From Streptomyces sp. MNU76 (GTDB lineage Bacteria > Actinomycetota > Actinomycetes > Streptomycetales > Streptomycetaceae): a stretch of DNA of 64,000 nucleotides. The stretch's first letter is position 1. Every line of letters starts with the position of its first letter. The position numbers and the translations under genes are program-made. Location of the stretch: contig NZ_JAJKLK010000009.1 of assembly GCF_020982545.1 (NCBI RefSeq), positions 186,001 through 250,000 on the forward strand, read 5' to 3'. Positions 8,233-15,668 of this stretch are shown here, one piece after another. The notes below the pieces were generated by a model, which was not told where the DNA came from, did no database searches, and was given only the letters and a program-made list of their open reading frames with translations.

Positions 8233-8868
8233 CTACTCGGCGGCGCCGTACAGCCGGTCGCCCGCGTCTCCCAAGCCCGGCACGATGTAGCCGTGCTCGT
8301 TGAGGCGCTCGTCGACCGCGGCCGTCACGACCGTCACGGGGGCGCCGGCCAGCTCGCGCTCCATGACCTCGACACCCTCGGGGGCGGCGAGGAGCACCAC
8401 GGCGGTCACGTCGTCGGCACCGCGGGCGATCAGCTCACGGATCGCGGCGACGAGGGTGCCGCCGGTCGCGAGCATGGGGTCGAGGACGTACACCTGGCGC
8501 CCGGAGAGGTCCTCCGGCATGCGGGTGGCGTACGTGGAGGCCTCCAGCGTCTCCTCGTTGCGGATCATGCCCAGGAAGCCCACCTCGGCGGTCGGCAGCA
8601 GCCGGACCATGCCGTCGAGCATGCCGAGGCCGGCCCGCAGGATCGGCACGACGAGCGGACGCGGGTGGGAGAGCTTGACACCGGTGGTCGCGGCGACCGG
8701 CGTCGTGATGTCGACGAGCTCGGTGCGCACGTCCCGCGTGGCCTCGTAGGCGAGCAGGGTGACCAGTTCGTCGGCGAGACGACGGAAGGTCGGGGAGTCG
8801 GTGCGCTGGTCGCGCAGCGTGGTGAGCTTGTGAGCGACCAGGGGGTGGTCGACGACATGGAGACGCAT
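8233..8868 (-). CDS. upp: Uracil phosphoribosyltransferase
   Basis: 211 residues from ATG 8868 (MRLHVVDHPLVAHKLTTLRD), the canonical N-terminus of Upp. The PRPP-binding loop YVLDPMLATGGT, the RAGLGMLDG segment and the uracil-binding C-terminus EHGYIVPGLGDAGDR are all present, so the enzyme (uracil + PRPP to UMP + PPi, pyrimidine salvage in the cytoplasm) should be functional. A much longer open frame upstream exists only because of GC bias and is not supported by homology. Confidence 0.97.
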   Translation of the reverse strand: MRLHVVDHPLVAHKLTTLRDQRTDSPTFRRLADELVTLLAYEATRDVRTELVDITTPVAATTGVKLSHPRPLVVPILRAGLGMLDGMVRLLPTAEVGFLGMIRNEETLEASTYATRMPEDLSGRQVYVLDPMLATGGTLVAAIRELIARGADDVTAVVLLAAPEGVEVMERELAGAPVTVVTAAVDERLNEHGYIVPGLGDAGDRLYGAAE

Positions 8869-9053
8869 GTCCACAACAGTAACCGGGGCGGCACGCGCGA
8901 GCGCCCCCGCACGGTCCGCCCTTCCCGATGGCATCAAACCCGCCATCAGAGGGAAAGTGGGATGAACAGAGCGGCGCCCGAACGAGCCGAGACCCGACGT
9001 TCGCCCACTCCGGAACCGCCGCCGATCAGCAGCCGACGGCCGAGCGGGGGCAC

Positions 9054-9356
9054 ATGACCGACAAGCCAGCACGAAGGGCGGGCGGGACCGCGCGGACCAG
9101 GGGTGGACCGGCCGAGGCACCCCGCAGGGGCAGGCAGGCGTCGGACCGTGCGAGCCAGGGGGTCGAGGAGATGGCGGGAGCGGCCGAGAGCACACGCGAG
9201 ACCGGCTCGGAGAGCGACTCGGCGCGACGGCGACGGCGGGCGCAGTTCCTGCGGGAGCTGACGGAGGCGCGGGAGCTGCGCGACCGCGTCCAGCCCCGCC
9301 GCGCCAAGGCCGCGCGCCTGCGCCACGCCATGCGCATGCGCACGTTCCGCTGGTGA
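9054..9356 (+). CDS. Small basic hypothetical protein
   Basis: 100 residues from ATG 9054 (MTDKPARRAGGTARTRGGPA), preceded by GAGCGGGGG. The first half is low complexity; the second half is an amphipathic, highly charged helix (RRRRRAQFLRELTEARELRD, then RVQPRRAKAARLRHAMRMRT). The conserved end FRW is typical of a streptomycete-specific family next to upp. Function unknown; an RNA- or DNA-binding helix is plausible from charge. It is divergent from upp (starts 186 bases apart). Confidence 0.7.
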   Translation: MTDKPARRAGGTARTRGGPAEAPRRGRQASDRASQGVEEMAGAAESTRETGSESDSARRRRRAQFLRELTEARELRDRVQPRRAKAARLRHAMRMRTFRW

Positions 9357-9380
9357 CCGAGGGGCGCCCCGCCCTCCGGG

Positions 9381-9419
9381 CCTTCCTCGCCCTTCCTCGC
9401 CCTTCCTCGCCCTTCCTCC
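9381..9419. repeat. 10-bp tandem repeat CCTTCCTCGC, four copies
   Basis: Three exact copies of CCTTCCTCGC from 9381 and a fourth ending in a variant, immediately after the small basic protein gene. No coding role seen; the remaining sequence to 9763 contains only the leader of the next gene. Confidence 0.8.
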
Positions 9420-9763
9420 GGCCCTCGCCCCGCCCCACCGCCGTCCCCGGCCCTCCGCGGACGCGCCCATGGGGGCCATGCGTCGGGTTCGTGGGGTATG
9501 TGTGGGGCGTTCACGGGGTGGTCGTGCATATGCGGCCAGGAACTGCGCGTACGATCCGCTGGTGGCGGCAACAGGTGCGCAGGTGAACGGCGGACCCACC
9601 GGCGATCAAAAGAGCCGGACACAGGGAGCCGAAGACGTCCCCTGTGCGCTCTGTTTCTGCCACGATTCCGAGTGGGTGGGGCTCGGACCGCAAACCTCCC
9701 CACCCACAACCTCCGCCGGGGGGACCCCCGACCGGCACACCTATGACCAGTGGGAGAGTCACG

Positions 9764-10285
9764 GTGTACTTCGCCGCACTGCTCGCGCGCACCGAAGACG
9801 GGTGGGAAGCGAGCGACACAGAGCTCGACGATGTGGAAACCCTGTCGGATCTGGCCGACCTGGCCCGTGAAGCCTCGCCCGACGACGACACGGTGCTGGT
9901 GCTCATCGAGCAGGAGGACGCGTGGTTCGGCGTCGTCCGCATCGATGGCGAGGACGACCCTCGTATCTACGTGTCGGACGCCGCCGCCGCCGCCCGCAGC
10001 AGCTACGGCGAGATCCTGCTCACCGACGAACTGCTCGGGAAGGAGCCCGGCGACGACGACGCCGACCTGGAATCCCTCGACCTGGACGGGACGGAGGACG
10101 GCGATCCGGACGACGATGACGACGACACGGGCGCCGAGGCCGTTCCGCACAGTCCCGTCGGCGACACCGAGATCCTCGACGACCTGGGGGTGAGCGAGAA
10201 GGAGCTGCGTGCTCTCGACGCCGACGCCCTGAGCTCGATCGCCGAGGCCCTCGGAGCGTCGGAAGTCCTGGAGACGGTCCGCTGA
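9764..10285 (+). CDS. tRNA adenosine deaminase-associated acidic protein
   Basis: 173 residues from GTG 9764 (VYFAALLARTEDGWEASDTE), chosen because GGGAGAG sits six bases upstream; an in-frame ATG at 9743 is the alternative. The N-terminal core (VLIEQEDAWFGVVRIDGEDD, IYVSDAAAAARSSYGEILL) is the actinobacterial family always found just before tadA. An extreme Asp/Glu linker (DDDDDDTGAE) follows, then a helical end (LGVSEKELRALDADALSS). It is only 31 bases ahead of tadA. A regulatory or chaperone role for the deaminase is inferred from context, not shown. Confidence 0.88.
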   Translation: MYFAALLARTEDGWEASDTELDDVETLSDLADLAREASPDDDTVLVLIEQEDAWFGVVRIDGEDDPRIYVSDAAAAARSSYGEILLTDELLGKEPGDDDADLESLDLDGTEDGDPDDDDDDTGAEAVPHSPVGDTEILDDLGVSEKELRALDADALSSIAEALGASEVLETVR

Positions 10286-10316
10286 CTCCGCCGTACCCGT
10301 CGGGGCTCTTCCGCCG

Positions 10317-10880
10317 GTGACCGAGGCAACCGGAGCGACCGGAGCGGACGCATCGGGCGGGATCGATCCCGTGCGCGACCGGTGGCGGGCCGCGATGCGG
10401 CTCGCCCTGGTCGAGGCCGGGCGGGCCGCCGAGGGCGGTGACGTCCCGGTCGGCGCGGTCGTCCTGGCCCCGGACGGCACGACCGTACTGGCCGCCGGAC
10501 ACAACGAACGCGAGGCGACCGGCGACCCCACCGCGCACGCGGAGGTGCTCGCCGTCCGCCGCGCCGCCGCGGCTTTGAGCGATTCAGCGGCGCGCAGCGC
10601 CTCCGGCAAGGGTGCTGGCGGGAGACGGGCGGGCGAGTGGCGGCTGACCGGCTGCACCCTGGTCGTCACCCTCGAACCCTGCACGATGTGCGCGGGCGCC
10701 CTGGTGCAGTCGAGGGTCGACCGCGTGGTCTACGGGGCGCGCGACGAGAAGGCCGGAGCCGCCGGCTCCCTCTGGGACGTAGTACGCGACCGGCGTCTCA
10801 ACCACCGCCCCGAAGTCGTCGAGGGGGTTCTCGCCGACGACTGCGCCCGTCTCCTCACCGACTTCTTCCGCACCCGCTGA
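10317..10880 (+). CDS. tadA: tRNA-specific adenosine-34 deaminase
   Basis: 187 residues from GTG 10317; a GTG at 10371 (VRDRWRAAMRLAL) is another possible start. The zinc-deaminase motifs are complete: HAE at residues 74-76 (His ligand and catalytic Glu) and PCTMC with Cys122 and Cys125. The enzyme converts A34 to inosine in tRNA-Arg(ACG), and this window contains its substrate, tRNA-Arg(ACG), at 30744-30816. A GSASGKGAGGRRAGE-like insert before the PCxxC motif is somewhat longer than in E. coli TadA. It is co-transcribed with the acidic partner upstream and followed 77 bases later by tRNA-Ser. Confidence 0.93.
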   Translation: MTEATGATGADASGGIDPVRDRWRAAMRLALVEAGRAAEGGDVPVGAVVLAPDGTTVLAAGHNEREATGDPTAHAEVLAVRRAAAALSDSAARSASGKGAGGRRAGEWRLTGCTLVVTLEPCTMCAGALVQSRVDRVVYGARDEKAGAAGSLWDVVRDRRLNHRPEVVEGVLADDCARLLTDFFRTR

Positions 10881-10957
10881 GCCCCGCCGGCACCGGGCTC
10901 CGTCCCCGCCCGATACCGATTTCAAAGCACGCCCCACCTTGCTGTAAGGTCTCCCTC

Positions 10958-11042
10958 GGTAGCGTGTCCGAGCGGCCGAAGGAGCTCGCCTCGAAAGCGA
11001 GTGTGGCGCAAGTCACCGAGGGTTCAAATCCCTCCGCTACCG
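10958..11042 (+). tRNA. tRNA-Ser(CGA)
   Basis: Acceptor GGTAGCG pairs with CGCTACC, discriminator G. The anticodon arm CTCGC-CTCGAAA-GCGAG shows anticodon CGA. The long variable arm is typical of serine tRNA and the T arm reads GAGGGTTCAAATCCCTC. CCA is not encoded. Confidence 0.96.
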
Positions 11043-11047
11043 CTGGA

Positions 11048-11077
11048 GAAGGGCCCCGTCGTCAGACGGGGCCCTTC
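11048..11077 (+). terminator. Rho-independent-like hairpin after tRNA-Ser
   Basis: A 13-bp perfect stem (GAAGGGCCCCGTC / GACGGGGCCCTTC) with a GTCA loop begins six bases after the tRNA. No T run follows, as is common in Streptomyces. Confidence 0.8.
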
Positions 11078-11190
11078 CTGCGTTCCCCGGCTCCGCCACC
11101 TCTCCTACGAACGCATGATCGGGTTACACTCGCCGCCGACAAAGAGGGACCCATGGGGCCCACAGGGCACAAGAGGCGGGGGAGGCCGCG

Positions 11191-11367
11191 GTGGCGGTGC
11201 AGGGGAAGAAGATCGCACTGTACGTGCTCGTGGTCTTCGTGGCCTACGTGATCATCACGGACCCGAGAGGGGCCGCCGGCTACGTCCAGATAGGGTTCGA
11301 GGGCATCTCCAACGCCGCTGGGGCCATCGGCGACTTCTTCACCTGGATCGCCGACGGGGCCCAGTAG
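11191..11367 (+). CDS. Small single-pass membrane protein, 58 residues
   Basis: GTG 11191 is preceded by GGGGGAGG with a six-base spacer. The product VAVQGKKIALYVLVVFVAYV-IITD has one membrane helix at about residues 8-24 and an amphipathic tail (YVQIGFEGISNAAGAIGDFF). This short protein is conserved in streptomycetes between the tRNA and the Dabb gene. Function unknown. It ends 42 bases before the Dabb gene and is probably co-transcribed with it. Confidence 0.75.
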   Translation: MAVQGKKIALYVLVVFVAYVIITDPRGAAGYVQIGFEGISNAAGAIGDFFTWIADGAQ

Positions 11368-11409
11368 GCCGTCGGCCCCAGCACCTCGTACGACCACTCC
11401 GGAGCTCCC

Positions 11410-11703
11410 ATGATCCGCCACCTGGTCCTCTTCAAGCTCAACGAGGGCGTCGAGCGCGACGACCCGCGGGTCGTGAAGGGTGTGGACGCGTTCCGCGCGC
11501 TGGACGGCACGATCGGCGAGATCCGCTTCTGGGAGCTGGGCTGGAACGTCAGCGACCGCCCCATCGCCTACGACTTCGCGATCAACTCCGCATTCGACGA
11601 CGCGGACGCGCTGCGGACGTACGTCGAACACCCGGACCACCAGGCGGGCGTGGCGCTGTGGCGCGAGTTCGCGACGTGGATCATCGCCGACTACGAGTTC
11701 TGA
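11410..11703 (+). CDS. Dabb (stress-responsive A/B barrel) family protein
   Basis: 97 residues from ATG 11410. MIRHLVLFKLNEGVERDDPR and the end HPDHQAGVALWREFATWIIA are diagnostic of the Dabb ferredoxin-like fold, a dimeric alpha/beta barrel. Some members are polyketide cyclases or stress proteins; bacterial stand-alone members mostly have no assigned function. Its position right before a SigB/SigF-type sigma gene would suit a stress gene, but this is circumstantial. Confidence 0.9.
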   Translation: MIRHLVLFKLNEGVERDDPRVVKGVDAFRALDGTIGEIRFWELGWNVSDRPIAYDFAINSAFDDADALRTYVEHPDHQAGVALWREFATWIIADYEF

Positions 11704-11976
11704 GCCGCGCCCGCGCACCCTGAGCCGCGCCCGCCCGCGCTGGGCTGCACCCTCTCGTTCTCAGCCTCAGCCGCACCCGCTTCCGCGGTCCGGCTTCGCC
11801 CTCCCCCGACCCCTTTCCGGCGTTCGTTCCTCACGTCTTCTCCGCCCCCCGCTCCCGCAGCGCGGGGCTTTTTTCTCAACACGGCGATATGCGGTGCTTG
11901 ATCACAGTGCACATGTCTTGTGATGCTATGACCGCTTTTGACGGTTGAGTTGATGGATGAAGAGGTGGCGTTGACC

Positions 11977-12840
11977 GTGTCGGCCAGTACTGCGCCTCCC
12001 CAGGAAGACGTCCCCGCTCCCGATGCCGCACCGGCCCAGGTCACCAGCCAGGCCACGGCCCCCGCCCCGGAAAAACGCCGCGGCGCCGACACCCGGGCCC
12101 TCACCCAGGTCCTGTTCGGCGAGCTGAAGCATCTCGCGCCGGGCACTCCGGAGCACAACCGCGTGCGCGGGGCGCTCATCGAGGCGAACCTCCCGCTCGT
12201 GCGCTACGCGGCCGCCCGTTTCCGCTCCCGCAACGAGCCCATGGAGGACGTGGTCCAGGTCGGCACCATCGGACTGATCAACGCGATCGACCGTTTCGAC
12301 CCCGACCGCGGCGTGCAGTTCCCGACCTTCGCCATGCCGACCGTCGTCGGGGAGATCAAGCGGTACTTCCGCGACAACGTCCGCACGGTCCACGTCCCGC
12401 GCCGGCTGCACGAGTTGTGGGTCCAGGTGAACAGCGCGACCGAGGACCTCACCACCGCCTTCGGCCGCACCCCCTCCACCGCGGAGATCGCCGAGCGGCT
12501 GCGCATCACCGAGGAGGAGGTCCTGTCCTGCATCGAGGCGGGCCGCTCGTACCACGCGACCTCGCTGGAGGCCGCGCAGGAGGGCGACGGGCTGCCGGGG
12601 CTGCTGGACCGGCTCGGCTACGAGGATCCCGAACTCGACGGGGTCGAACACCGTGACCTCGTGCGGCACCTCCTCGTCCAACTCCCCGAACGCGAGCAGC
12701 GGATCCTGCTGCTCCGTTACTACAGCAACCTCACGCAGTCGCAGATCAGTGCCGAGCTGGGGGTCTCCCAGATGCATGTGTCGCGGCTGCTGGCGCGGAG
12801 CTTCGCGCGGCTGCGGTCGGCCAACCGGATCGAGGTGTAG
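11977..12840 (+). CDS. sigF: RNA polymerase sigma factor of SigB/SigF family (sigF)
   Basis: 287 residues from GTG 11977 (VSASTAPPQEDVPAP). This start gives the same length as S. coelicolor SigF; in-frame TTG 11938, ATG 11953 and GTG 11965 are alternatives. Region 2 (LPLVRYAAARFRSRNEPMED, VGTIGLINAIDRFDPDRG, FPTFAMPTVVGEIKRYFRDN) and region 4 helix-turn-helix (LTQSQISAELGVSQMHVSRL) are intact. SigF is the late, spore-specific sigma factor needed for spore maturation. The gene is immediately followed by a paralogue, the known sigF-sigN arrangement. Confidence 0.93.
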   Translation: MSASTAPPQEDVPAPDAAPAQVTSQATAPAPEKRRGADTRALTQVLFGELKHLAPGTPEHNRVRGALIEANLPLVRYAAARFRSRNEPMEDVVQVGTIGLINAIDRFDPDRGVQFPTFAMPTVVGEIKRYFRDNVRTVHVPRRLHELWVQVNSATEDLTTAFGRTPSTAEIAERLRITEEEVLSCIEAGRSYHATSLEAAQEGDGLPGLLDRLGYEDPELDGVEHRDLVRHLLVQLPEREQRILLLRYYSNLTQSQISAELGVSQMHVSRLLARSFARLRSANRIEV

Positions 12841-13349
12841 GGCTCCGTCCGGCCGCCGGGCGCCTCTGCGTCTGCCGGGTTTATGTCGCTTTGCGGGTGC
12901 GGGTGCACTCGAGGCCGGTCGCGCAGTTCCCCGCACCCCTTCAGGGCCTTCACGCGTGACCCTCGGTAACAAGGAACCGTCCACCCCTTCCCGGATGGAC
13001 CATGGGGCACGCGGGGCGCACGATGGCAGGCGGGGCGCACAGAATCGGCCAGCGGTACGCGTGCGCAGGCCATGGGCGTGACCGAATGCGCTGTCGAGAT
13101 GTCACCGGTGAGAGCGAAACGCACATTGACGCTCTTTCAGGTCGATCCACTCTGAAATCCCATCAGAACACCTCTTTCCAGGGCCTATTCACCCTCTCCA
13201 TGTCGACATGTCACTACATCGCGTTGCCGACGTGTGACATTCTTCCCCCAGCGCGTTTGCCGTGGCCTCGCCGCCGGTATTCAGGTGGAGGCTGCGTTCC
13301 TTACGACGGGAGCGTCCGCCGCGACCGTCCGCGACCCAAAGGGGGTGGC
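12841..13349 (+). promoter_or_regulatory. sigF-sigN intergenic region with candidate sigN promoter
   Basis: 509 bases without a gene. Near 12918-12947 is a copy of the GCGCAGTTCCCCGC intergenic repeat. At 13208-13214 and 13234-13240 ATGTCAC and GTGACAT form a spaced inverted repeat. Downstream, GTTT at 13255 and GGTAT at 13276, 17 bases apart, resemble promoters of the SigB/SigF group (GTTT...GGGTAT), and would allow control by a paralogous sigma factor. The match is approximate. Confidence 0.35.
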
Positions 13350-14270
13350 ATGTCCGCAGACCAGGGCAGCTCGAAGGTGCTCACGCTCGCCAAGAGCGAA
13401 ACCGCGCCCGAAGCTATCCAGGCCCCTCAGGACCTTCAGGCGCTCGAGGGCCTTCCCGGTCCCCAGGCTCCGCCGGCGTCTGAGTTCCCGGCCTTGTCGG
13501 CCTCGGCGAACATCGACACCCGCACCCTGTCCCGCTCCCTGTTCCTGCGGCTCGCCGCGTTGGACGAGAACAGCCCCGAGCGCGCCTACGTCCGGGACAC
13601 CCTGATCGAGCTCAACCTCCCGCTGGTGCGTTACGCCGCCGCACGTTTCCGGTCGCGCAACGAACCGATGGAGGACATCGTCCAGGTCGGCACGATCGGC
13701 CTGATCAAGGCGATCGACCGCTTCGACTGCGAACGGGGCGTGGAGTTCCCGACGTTCGCGATGCCGACGGTCGTGGGCGAGATCAAGCGCTTCTTCCGCG
13801 ACACGTCATGGTCGGTCCGGGTGCCGCGGCGGCTGCAGGAACTGCGGCTGGCGCTCACCAAGGCCAGTGACGAGCTCTCGCAGAAGCTCGACCGCTCGCC
13901 GACGGTCACCGAACTCGCCGCGGTGCTGGGCGTCTCGGAGGAGGACGTGGTCGACGGCCTCGCCGTCGGCAACGCGTACACGGCGTCCTCGCTCGACTCC
14001 CCGGCGCCCGAGGACGACGGCGGCGAGGGCTCCCTCGCGGACCGCCTCGGCTACGAGGACACGGCGCTGGAGGGCGTGGAGTACCGGGAGTCCCTGAAGC
14101 CGCTGCTGGCCAAGCTGCCGCCGCGCGAGCGCCGGATCATCATGCTCCGGTTCTTCGCGAACATGACGCAGTCCCAGATCGGCGAAGAGGTCGGCATCTC
14201 CCAGATGCACGTCTCCCGGCTCCTGACCCGGACCTTGGCGCAGCTCCGCGAGGGCCTGATCTCCGACTGA
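13350..14270 (+). CDS. sigN: RNA polymerase sigma factor of SigB/SigF family (sigN)
   Basis: 306 residues from ATG 13350 (MSADQGSSKVLTLAKSE), with GGGGGTGG upstream; the open frame extends much further 5' but without a ribosome site. The core is closely similar to the preceding sigF product (RSRNEPMEDIVQVGTIGLI, FPTFAMPTVVGEIKRFFRD, MTQSQIGEEVGISQMHVSRL), so the pair arose by tandem duplication. The N-terminal 60 residues are a divergent Pro/Ala/Gln-rich tail. In S. coelicolor SigN acts in aerial hyphae and the subapical stem. No anti-sigma gene is adjacent. Confidence 0.9.
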   Translation: MSADQGSSKVLTLAKSETAPEAIQAPQDLQALEGLPGPQAPPASEFPALSASANIDTRTLSRSLFLRLAALDENSPERAYVRDTLIELNLPLVRYAAARFRSRNEPMEDIVQVGTIGLIKAIDRFDCERGVEFPTFAMPTVVGEIKRFFRDTSWSVRVPRRLQELRLALTKASDELSQKLDRSPTVTELAAVLGVSEEDVVDGLAVGNAYTASSLDSPAPEDDGGEGSLADRLGYEDTALEGVEYRESLKPLLAKLPPRERRIIMLRFFANMTQSQIGEEVGISQMHVSRLLTRTLAQLREGLISD

Positions 14271-14459
14271 GGCCGCGTCCGCCACGCGTTGACGCGTGAC
14301 CGCCGGGTTGCCGAGTTCCAGGGCAGCCCGGCGGTCGGCGTGTGAGCGCACGCGGCTGCGGGCGCCTAATTCAGCTGCCGGTGCGTACTCGGCTGCCGGG
14401 TGCGCCTGGTTGCCTGCCGGGTGCGGTGCGGTGCGTTGGCGGGTGCGGGTGGTTCGTGG

Positions 14460-14600
14460 TTGCTCGCGCAGTTCCCCGCGCCCCTAAAAGACAAAGACCA
14501 GGCCCCGCGGGCCTGAAGACGGCGGAGCTGCGGCCGATGAAAAGCATGGGGCGCAGCCCCTGCTTTTCAGGGGCGCGGGGAACTGCGCGAGAAGCCCCAC
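14460..14600. repeat. Inverted pair of GGGGCGCGGGGAACTGCGCG intergenic repeat
   Basis: The sequence CGCGCAGTTCCCCGCGCCCC near 14466 recurs inverted near 14571 (GGGGCGCGGGGAACTGCGCG). Between them is a smaller hairpin, AAAAGCATGGGG / CCCCTGCTTTT at 14540-14567. Related single copies occur at 12918, 19219 and 20738. This is a dispersed intergenic palindromic element that may act as terminator for convergent transcripts. Confidence 0.8.
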
Positions 14601-14666
14601 CGGGCCCGCGGCCGCCAACGCACCTCACCCGGCCACCGAGTAGGCACCGGCAGCCCACCTACGGCC

Positions 14667-14867
14667 TCACGCCACCGCGAGCCACACCACCGTGGCCACC
14701 ACCGCCACCGCCGCGATCACCCCGACGATCACACCGACCCGCGGCCCGGAGGACCCCGTCGCGGCGGCCTGTCGACCCCCCGCCGGCGTCTCGTCGACGA
14801 AGGCGCGGAACATCTGCGTGCTCCCCGCGGGGTCGTAGTTGCCCTGGGGGTTCTGGTTGTCGGCCAT
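14667..14867 (-). CDS. Small C-tail-anchored membrane protein
   Basis: 66 residues from ATG 14867 (MADNQNPQGNYDPAGSTQMF). The N-terminal 40 residues are hydrophilic and cytoplasmic; the C-terminal segment VGVIVGVIAAVAVVATVVWL is a single membrane helix, so the protein is a tail-anchored type. A conserved streptomycete family of unknown function. It is divergent from the MarR gene; their starts are 173 bases apart. Confidence 0.75.
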   Translation of the reverse strand: MADNQNPQGNYDPAGSTQMFRAFVDETPAGGRQAAATGSSGPRVGVIVGVIAAVAVVATVVWLAVA

Positions 14868-14988
14868 GGCCCGAGACCTTAGCGAATCCGGCAGGACGGG
14901 CCCAAGCGGGGTTGTCCGCCCGGGAGACTCCGAGCGTTGCCCTTTGCCAAGACTTGAGCCACGCGAACCCCGATTTCATTTGCCTGCA

Positions 14989-15022
14989 GCAACCATCCAG
15001 TCCTATGGTTGCCCTAAGCAAC
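14989..15022. promoter_or_regulatory. Overlapping inverted repeats, likely MarR operator
   Basis: GCAACCAT at 14989 pairs with ATGGTTGC at 15005, and GTTGC at 15008 pairs with GCAAC at 15018 (GTTGCCCTAAGCAAC). The two palindromes share an arm and end 18 bases before the MarR start codon, as expected for autorepression. Confidence 0.75.
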
Positions 15023-15039
15023 AAACCGGGAGGGGCTCG

Positions 15040-15528
15040 ATGGCCGGGCAAGCGCACTACGAGGAGCTGGCCCGTCAGCTCAGCGCCGTCGGGGCCGTCA
15101 AACGGGAGATCGCACGGACGCTGCCGTACGAGTGCCCCGGCGGATCGGCGGGAGTCCTGTCGCTGCTCGGCCGGCACGGCGAGATGCGGATGAGCAGGCT
15201 CGCGGAACTGCTCTCCGTCGACATGTCGGTGACCAGCCGACACGTCGCGCACGTCGCCGAGCGGGGCTGGATCGAACGCCTCCCCGACCCGGCGGACAAA
15301 CGCTCACGCATCCTGCGCCTGACCCCCGAGGGCCGGGCCGTGGTCACCGAGCTGTACCGGCGCACCAGCCGGCTGATGGCCGCCCGGCTGAGCGACTGGT
15401 CCGACGACGAGGTCGGACAGCTGGCCCGACTCCTGGGCCGACTGCGGGAGAGCTTCGACGCCCCCGCGCCGGCCCGGACAACGGCCTCGCCGACCCCGCC
15501 GACCCCGTCGACCCGCACGTCCGTATAG
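15040..15528 (+). CDS. MarR family transcriptional regulator
   Basis: 162 residues from ATG 15040 (MAGQAHYEELARQLSAVGAV), preceded by GGGAGGGG. The winged helix-turn-helix is clear: LSLLGRHGEMRMSRLAELLS, VDMSVTSRHVAHVAERGWIE, then the wing RLPDPADKRSRILRLTPEG. The last 20 residues are a Pro/Thr/Ala tail. It lies 140 bases before an MFS drug-efflux type pump, and the palindromes at 14989-15022 probably mediate repression of itself and the pump until a ligand binds. Confidence 0.92.
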   Translation: MAGQAHYEELARQLSAVGAVKREIARTLPYECPGGSAGVLSLLGRHGEMRMSRLAELLSVDMSVTSRHVAHVAERGWIERLPDPADKRSRILRLTPEGRAVVTELYRRTSRLMAARLSDWSDDEVGQLARLLGRLRESFDAPAPARTTASPTPPTPSTRTSV

Positions 15529-15668
15529 CGACCTGGTTCGCCGAGCGCGACCTGGTTCGCCGAGCGCGCCGAGTTCGGCCGAGGGCACGGCCGACCCGTA
15601 CGTCCGCGTCGCGGCGGCCACCACCACAACCCGTACACCCGCAAAGACCCGTAGGAAAAGGAAGCCCC

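Noticed and set aside
8233..9438. N-terminally extended Upp
   Set aside because: The extension is low complexity and Upp homologues begin at ATG 8868.
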